From the NCBI GenBank assembly GCA_014376805.1, contig JACMQU010000005.1, positions 1-50,033 of the forward strand: 50,033 bases of DNA, written 5' to 3'. Below are positions 45,341-50,033 of the stretch, in pieces; the stretch's first letter is position 1; each line of letters begins with the position of its first letter. The notes beneath the pieces were generated by a model. That model was not told the DNA's origin. It did no database searches and saw only the letters and a list, made by a program, of their open reading frames with translations. This DNA comes from Bacteroidia bacterium. Its GTDB lineage: Bacteria; Bacteroidota; Bacteroidia; UKL13-3. A program made the translations under genes and the position numbers.

Positions 45341-47977
45341 ATGGTAGTGTATCGATTAAAATTTATAATAAAAGTAGTATGCCTGTTATGCATAAGCATA
45401 GTTGCTGTTAACACCGCCTATGCTGCTCCGCGCTTTGTAGCGTCGGCATCATCAACAACAATTATGGTTGGCGAGCAGGTTGAAATTACGTTTGAATTAC
45501 AAGGCTCGGGCGACAACTTTAGAGCTCCAACATTTGCAGGTTTTAATGTGGTAATGGGTCCAAGTCAATCCAGCCAAATGTCCATCATTAATGGAAGTAT
45601 GTCTCAATCTCTTTCGTATAGTTATGTAATTGAAGCTGTAAAAGAAGGGACCTATAAAATTGCTCCGGCTTATGTTGATGCTGATGGAAAAAGGGTTCAA
45701 ACAAATGAACTAACGATAACCGTTGTTAAAAACGGGAACACTGCAAATGCCGGCAATGGCAAGCAAAAACAAGGCAGCAATGACCCGGGTGCAGAGGCAC
45801 AAAAGAATGTATTTTTTAAGGCCAGTGTTGATAAAAATTCGGTATACAGGGGAGCAGCAGTGGTGGTTACTTATAAGCTTTATACAAGGCTAAACTTAGT
45901 TAATTATGCGCTCACTAAAATGCCTGCGTTGGAGGGTTTTTACAGTCAGGATATTGGCAATGCCCAGGCACAATTGTTGTTTGTAACAGAAGTTGTTGAT
46001 GGCATACAATATAAGGCTGCAGTAATAAAGCAGGTAGTGATATTTGCACAACGCAGTGGCACCTTAAGCATTGATGCAATTGAAGGCGAAGTAGTAGCCA
46101 GGGTGCAGGCCAAAAGGCAGCAAGGCAATAATCCGTTAGACTTTTTCTTTAATGATCCCTTCTTCAATAATGCCGTTCAGGATGTACAGATAAAATTAAA
46201 AAGCGATCCATTAAAGATTACTGTAATAGAGTTGCCTTCAACAAATCAAAGCGGGTTTAATGGTGCTGTTGGACGCTTTACATTAAGCGCAACGGTTGAT
46301 AAAAAAGAAACAAAAGCGCATGATGCCATCAACCTTAAAATAAAGATTAGTGGCAATGGCAATATAAAATTATTAGATCCACCAAAGGTTGAATTTCCTC
46401 CCGACTTTGAAACGTATGAGCCGAAGGTGCTTGCAAATGCAGGCGCTAACACCAATGGCGTAAGCGGCGCAAAAACTTTTGAGTACCTTGTTATTGCCCG
46501 CAATGAAGGCGAGTATAAAGTGAAGGTAAACGATTTTGTGTTTTATGATCCAACAAAGAATAAGTATGAAACTGTTGCCGGTACTACGTTTAACTTAAAA
46601 ATATTAAAGGGCGATGACAATGCCCCTGCTGCCATAAGTGGCATTGCCAAAAACGAAATTGAATACTTAGGTAAAGACATTCGCTTTATTAAAACAGCTA
46701 CTCCGGTGTTTGTTACATCAGGCACTCAATTTTATGCATCAAAACTTTTTTACCTGTTGTTATTTGCACCCTTAGCTTTGTTATGCATTGTGTTTATACT
46801 AAGAAGAAAGCACCTGCAAACCCATGCCGATCAAAGCAGTTTAAAGAGCCGCAAGGCTGCTAAAATTGCCTTAAAGCGTTTGAGTGCAGCACGCAAGTTT
46901 CTTGATGAAAATAAATCAACAGCCTTTCTTGATGAGATGTTCAGGGCGCTGTGGGGCTTTGTGGCCGACAAACTTCAAATACCGGTTTCGCAACTTTCAA
47001 AAGAAAATGTAATAAGTATGTTGAACCAAAAAAACGTGAGCGGCCCAACCATTGATCTGTTTATTCAAACCCTCGACAGTTGCGAAATGGCAAGGTACGC
47101 GCGGGGAAGAGAGGGCTTGTCGGATGCGGAGATTTATCAAAAAGGAATTTCTGTGATAAGCCAATTAGCGTCTGAAATGCAAAGTAATAAAAAGAGTAAT
47201 ACAGGCAAAGCAATGCTTATTGTTCTTTATGCAGTATCATTTTTTTATTTGAACCCGGTAAAGGCGCAGGAGCCGGAACTCTTATATAAAAAAGCCAATG
47301 CGTTTTATGTAAGTAAAAATTATGACAGCGCCATTATTTGTTATGAGCAGCTTATCAAACAAAACTACAATGCCCCCGAAGTGGATTATAACCTTGCTAA
47401 TTGCTATTATAAAAAGGAACTAATGGGTAAGGCCATTCTGCATTACGAACGTGCCTTAAAAGCGCATCAGGAGGATGAGGATATAAAATTTAATCTGAAA
47501 CTGGCGCAGTTAAAAACCATCGATAAGATTGATGCCTTGCCACAAGTGTTTTATAAGCGATGGATAAATGATATGGCCACATTCATAAGTGCATCCAAAT
47601 GGGCAACATGGGCTGTACTTAGTATGTGGCTTATACTTTTATGCGGCTTGTTATTTTTGTTTAGTAGTCCGCTAATTATAAGACGGCTTGCACTTATAAG
47701 TGCCTTGTTATTTTTTGTTTCATCTCTATGTTGCTGGTTCTTTGCACATAAAAATGATAGTGTGCTTAACCAAAGCAAAAGCGCCATACTAACCCAAGCC
47801 GCAAGCTATGTTAAAAGCGCACCCGACGACAACAGCCGCGATTTGTTTTTATTGCATGAAGGCACAAAAGTGCAGGTGCTTGAGGTTTATGAAACCCCAA
47901 CAGGTGCATGGGTTAAGGTGGGGGTGGCGAATGGGAGTATTGGGTGGTTGGAGAGGAATGGGGTTGAGGAGATTTGA
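45341..47977 (+). CDS. batD: BatD-BatE fusion protein
   Basis: 878 residues in one uninterrupted frame. The first 615 or so residues are BatD: signal peptide ('NTAYAAP'), several Ig-like oxygen-tolerance domains ('VASASSTTIMVGEQVEITF'), a membrane helix near 470-490 ('FYLLLFAPLALLCIVFIL'), and a cytoplasmic tail. From Met625 the protein continues as BatE, with its own signal-like hydrophobic segment ('MLIVLYAVSFFYLNPVKAQ'), TPR repeats ('YNLANCYYKKELMGKAILHY'), two more helices, and an SH3-like C-terminus ('GAWVKVGVANGSIGWLE'). In relatives I know, batD and batE are separate adjacent genes. The retained BatE signal would become an internal membrane segment. Confidence 0.9.
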   Translation: MVVYRLKFIIKVVCLLCISIVAVNTAYAAPRFVASASSTTIMVGEQVEITFELQGSGDNFRAPTFAGFNVVMGPSQSSQMSIINGSMSQSLSYSYVIEAVKEGTYKIAPAYVDADGKRVQTNELTITVVKNGNTANAGNGKQKQGSNDPGAEAQKNVFFKASVDKNSVYRGAAVVVTYKLYTRLNLVNYALTKMPALEGFYSQDIGNAQAQLLFVTEVVDGIQYKAAVIKQVVIFAQRSGTLSIDAIEGEVVARVQAKRQQGNNPLDFFFNDPFFNNAVQDVQIKLKSDPLKITVIELPSTNQSGFNGAVGRFTLSATVDKKETKAHDAINLKIKISGNGNIKLLDPPKVEFPPDFETYEPKVLANAGANTNGVSGAKTFEYLVIARNEGEYKVKVNDFVFYDPTKNKYETVAGTTFNLKILKGDDNAPAAISGIAKNEIEYLGKDIRFIKTATPVFVTSGTQFYASKLFYLLLFAPLALLCIVFILRRKHLQTHADQSSLKSRKAAKIALKRLSAARKFLDENKSTAFLDEMFRALWGFVADKLQIPVSQLSKENVISMLNQKNVSGPTIDLFIQTLDSCEMARYARGREGLSDAEIYQKGISVISQLASEMQSNKKSNTGKAMLIVLYAVSFFYLNPVKAQEPELLYKKANAFYVSKNYDSAIICYEQLIKQNYNAPEVDYNLANCYYKKELMGKAILHYERALKAHQEDEDIKFNLKLAQLKTIDKIDALPQVFYKRWINDMATFISASKWATWAVLSMWLILLCGLLFLFSSPLIIRRLALISALLFFVSSLCCWFFAHKNDSVLNQSKSAILTQAASYVKSAPDDNSRDLFLLHEGTKVQVLEVYETPTGAWVKVGVANGSIGWLERNGVEEI

Positions 47978-48233
47978 GGGGGTGGGTAGTTAAATTGAAT
48001 TTCAAAACCAATCTTTCAGCTACTACAACACAGATTGCGTAACACAAAACCCCTAAGTTGAGGTAGGTGCTGTTACAAGCTGCCCTTCTTTCTGTTGTGG
48101 TGAATTCGTTCATTGCTTTGTAATGTTTTTGGTGCGTTCGCTTGGTGGCTCGTTTGTAATTTTTTAGGATTGGTCTGAGCATTGGAAAAAAATACAAAAT
48201 GTGCTACTAAAAGTGTTGATTAATGTATCTCCA
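47978..48233. other. Convergent intergenic region between the Bat operon and the helicase gene
   Basis: About 256 bases. A 94-codon minus-strand frame here has no protein-like features and overlaps the end of the BatD-BatE gene. I see no clear terminator with a T-run, and no repeat. Confidence 0.4.
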
Positions 48234-50033
48234 TCAAATCCAATTTAGAACTTTTTTAAATATTCCTCTAACTCTGAACCTAATAATTTCGTCTTCGGAT
48301 AAAACAATGTCCTTAAAAGAATAATCGTAACTTATTGGTTTTAAAACAATTGATTCATGGCGAAAACTATCCTCTGTAAAACTTTTGATGCTGCTATATT
48401 CTTTAATGGTATATCCTAAGCCATAATCACCATCTTGTATATTTGAACATTCGGCAAGTACAATCTCACCATTTCTGCTTCCGGCAGTATATTCTTCGAA
48501 GAGGCAATATGAACCATTTGCTATTTTTTTATTCATAGATTCTCCCATTACTTGTGCAATAAAATAACCTTTTTTCGGACTCACTTGCATTGGCAATTCT
48601 GCCCAACTAAATTCTTCATAAAATTGAGGGTCTGTAAAATTACTTGCAGCCACTTTTATATCGTAAATTGGAACAGCATTTACAAATGGCTTCACTGATT
48701 CAAAAGGAATTATTCTTGGGTTATTACCTTTTATTTCAGTAGTTACATTTATGTCTAGATTTAAATTTAGGTACTTTTTAAGGTATTGTTTTAAATTATA
48801 ATTACATGCATAAATGTAAACACCTTTAATTCCTCTATAAAGAACGGTTTTGTAAATATTAACTATATATGATTTTAGCTCATAATCAGTTACCCCATTT
48901 TTACCATACCTATCAAAATACTTTGTTTTATCTATTACTAGTTCATTTTGAATTGGATCATAGTCTATTTCTAACCCGAAAATGATTGCAGCGTAGTTCA
49001 AGTCATACCCCTGTGTAGTGTGAATACAGCCAATTTGTTCAAAAGCATTTTCGGATGTAATCCAATCATTGTAGGTTTTATTCCATTGAAATTCCATACC
49101 ATCGATTCTAATATCAATTGCATTTAAATCAAGGTTATCTTTTCTTTTCGGGTCTGATTTCCACTCCCAGGAATAGCCTGCTATCATTCTGCAAAGTCCA
49201 TTTTCTTTCTCTCTAATTTTTAATTTGTTGTAGAGGCTATTAAAAGAATCAAAAAATTTCAATTCAAAATCTGTAGAAAAGTCAGGCTTCTTTTTTACAT
49301 CACAATTTAAAAGGTTATCTATAAAAGTAATATAATCGTTCCCGCCTTTAGTTCTCATTTGAGATTTGAGGCTTAACTTTAAAGTATCTGGTTTATTTTG
49401 CAGTTCAGAAAATTTAAATTCATCTATATCAGAAGGTTTTACTGATTGTGCAGCATCATAAAAGAAAATTTGATTACGACTATTCGCCATTATCCAATTC
49501 AGTTCAGTTCCATCATCACCTAGACCTAATAATTGATTCTTTTTTTTGAATTCACCTCTCCAACTTATGTTTCTATACTGCCTAAGTCTGTGTGCTTCAT
49601 CTACAATTAACAAATCATATTTAATCCCTAATTTAAAAGTTTCGGAGGGAGACATAACCATTTGCTTTTTTAAGCCGGGAACATTACTAAAAACTTTTTT
49701 AATGGTTTCTCTCAAAGGAGTCATCGCAATCACAAATCCAATTTTTGCTTTTGGATATTTTCTTTGAAATTCTTTAATTAAATTAATTTCATAAATGTCA
49801 TCCTCCTGTATTTCTGCATCCTCAATATTATCTACATCACTTACCAATAATTTCATAAGGTATGTTGCCAAAATTGTTTTTCCTGTACCTGCACTACCAC
49901 TAACAAATATTGAATTCCCTTGTGAGTTATTTATGTTTGTAAGTATTTCTAAAACTGACTTGTATTGATCTTCATTTAGTGACTTGTAAGGTGAATATTT
50001 GAATAATTCTGAATTCTCAATTTCAGCAAGTGA
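48234..50033 (-). CDS. DUF2075 superfamily 1 helicase fused to a LexA/S24-like peptidase domain, 5' partial
   Basis: The frame is open to the right edge, giving about 599 residues; the gene starts outside the window. It holds a Q-like motif 'LNEDQ', Walker A 'SGSAGTGKT' (near 49900), Walker B 'LLIVDEAHRL', and later 'HTTQGYDLNYAAIIFG', as in the DUF2075 / Schlafen-group-3-like helicases. After about residue 420 an S24 signal-peptidase-like domain follows: 'VMGESMNKKIANGSYCLF' has the nucleophile serine (codon 48539-48537), and 'GYTIKEY' has the general-base lysine (codon 48404-48402), 45 residues later. Such a protein could couple nucleic-acid unwinding to self-cleavage. The function is unknown; defence or stress response is an inference. 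Confidence 0.85.
   Translation of the reverse strand, partial: SLAEIENSELFKYSPYKSLNEDQYKSVLEILTNINNSQGNSIFVSGSAGTGKTILATYLMKLLVSDVDNIEDAEIQEDDIYEINLIKEFQRKYPKAKIGFVIAMTPLRETIKKVFSNVPGLKKQMVMSPSETFKLGIKYDLLIVDEAHRLRQYRNISWRGEFKKKNQLLGLGDDGTELNWIMANSRNQIFFYDAAQSVKPSDIDEFKFSELQNKPDTLKLSLKSQMRTKGGNDYITFIDNLLNCDVKKKPDFSTDFELKFFDSFNSLYNKLKIREKENGLCRMIAGYSWEWKSDPKRKDNLDLNAIDIRIDGMEFQWNKTYNDWITSENAFEQIGCIHTTQGYDLNYAAIIFGLEIDYDPIQNELVIDKTKYFDRYGKNGVTDYELKSYIVNIYKTVLYRGIKGVYIYACNYNLKQYLKKYLNLNLDINVTTEIKGNNPRIIPFESVKPFVNAVPIYDIKVAASNFTDPQFYEEFSWAELPMQVSPKKGYFIAQVMGESMNKKIANGSYCLFEEYTAGSRNGEIVLAECSNIQDGDYGLGYTIKEYSSIKSFTEDSFRHESIVLKPISYDYSFKDIVLSEDEIIRFRVRGIFKKVLNWI

Noticed and set aside
47913..48197. 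94-codon minus-strand frame at the end of the Bat operon
   Set aside because: It overlaps the BatD-BatE 3' end, ends in a Pro/Ser-rich run that mirrors a G-rich strand, and has no recognisable domain.

Overview
The window is chromosomal DNA from a Bacteroidota bacterium, probably an environmental member with a type IX secretion system (T9SS). The evidence is a T9SS type B (gliding-associated) C-terminal domain at the left edge, a type A sorting-domain protein, a TonB-receptor/DUF4249 pair, a SerB-SerA fusion gene, a complete Bat (aerotolerance) operon, low GC, few Shine-Dalgarno sequences, and several promoters of the phylum's TTTG-N(19-21)-TAnnTTTG type. No tRNA, rRNA or CRISPR array was found.

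Layout. 1-5843 (+): the end of a surface protein, then ybeY, mnmG, a zinc-ribbon SAM methyltransferase and an Ig-like lipoprotein, closely packed. A near-perfect parS-like ParB site (1405-1420) sits between ybeY and mnmG, which hints that this locus is near the chromosome origin. 6304-8357 (+): pheS and a deoxyhypusine-synthase-family gene. 8460-23169 (-): pyrF with a beta-barrel gene, a DUF4249 lipoprotein with its TonB receptor, gmhA with an amino-acid permease, a nine-PAS histidine kinase with a receiver protein, and a DsbD-type reductase. 23507-27823 (+): a LysM glucosaminidase, a small T9SS cargo protein, and a SerB-SerA fusion whose dehydrogenase half has lost key catalytic residues. 27921-31910 (-): rlmB and a large DUF2723 membrane protein. 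32396-33622 (+): an HI0933-type flavoprotein. 33672-35304 (-): an SPFH protein, a small membrane protein, and a 53-residue ribbon-helix-helix protein. 35561-37645 (+): metG.

37646-39521 is a decayed zone. It holds an unrecognised gene with several stops and frameshifts, a broken REP-associated (Y1) transposase, and a cluster of REP-like inverted repeats. 39522-47977 (+) is the Bat operon: MoxR ATPase, DUF58 protein, a BatD-like membrane protein, BatA, BatB, BatC, and a single gene that fuses BatD to BatE. Four consecutive junctions are 4-bp ATGA overlaps. MoxR probably remodels or activates a membrane complex of von Willebrand A proteins, TPR proteins and BatD/E. 48234-50033 (-, running off the edge) is a DUF2075 superfamily 1 helicase fused to a C-terminal LexA/S24-like serine peptidase domain. 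It is the most plausible lead to a less-described (defence or stress) system, but its N-terminus and neighbours lie outside the window.

All calls come from reading the sequence. No database search was run. Family identifications rest on recognised motifs and gene order.
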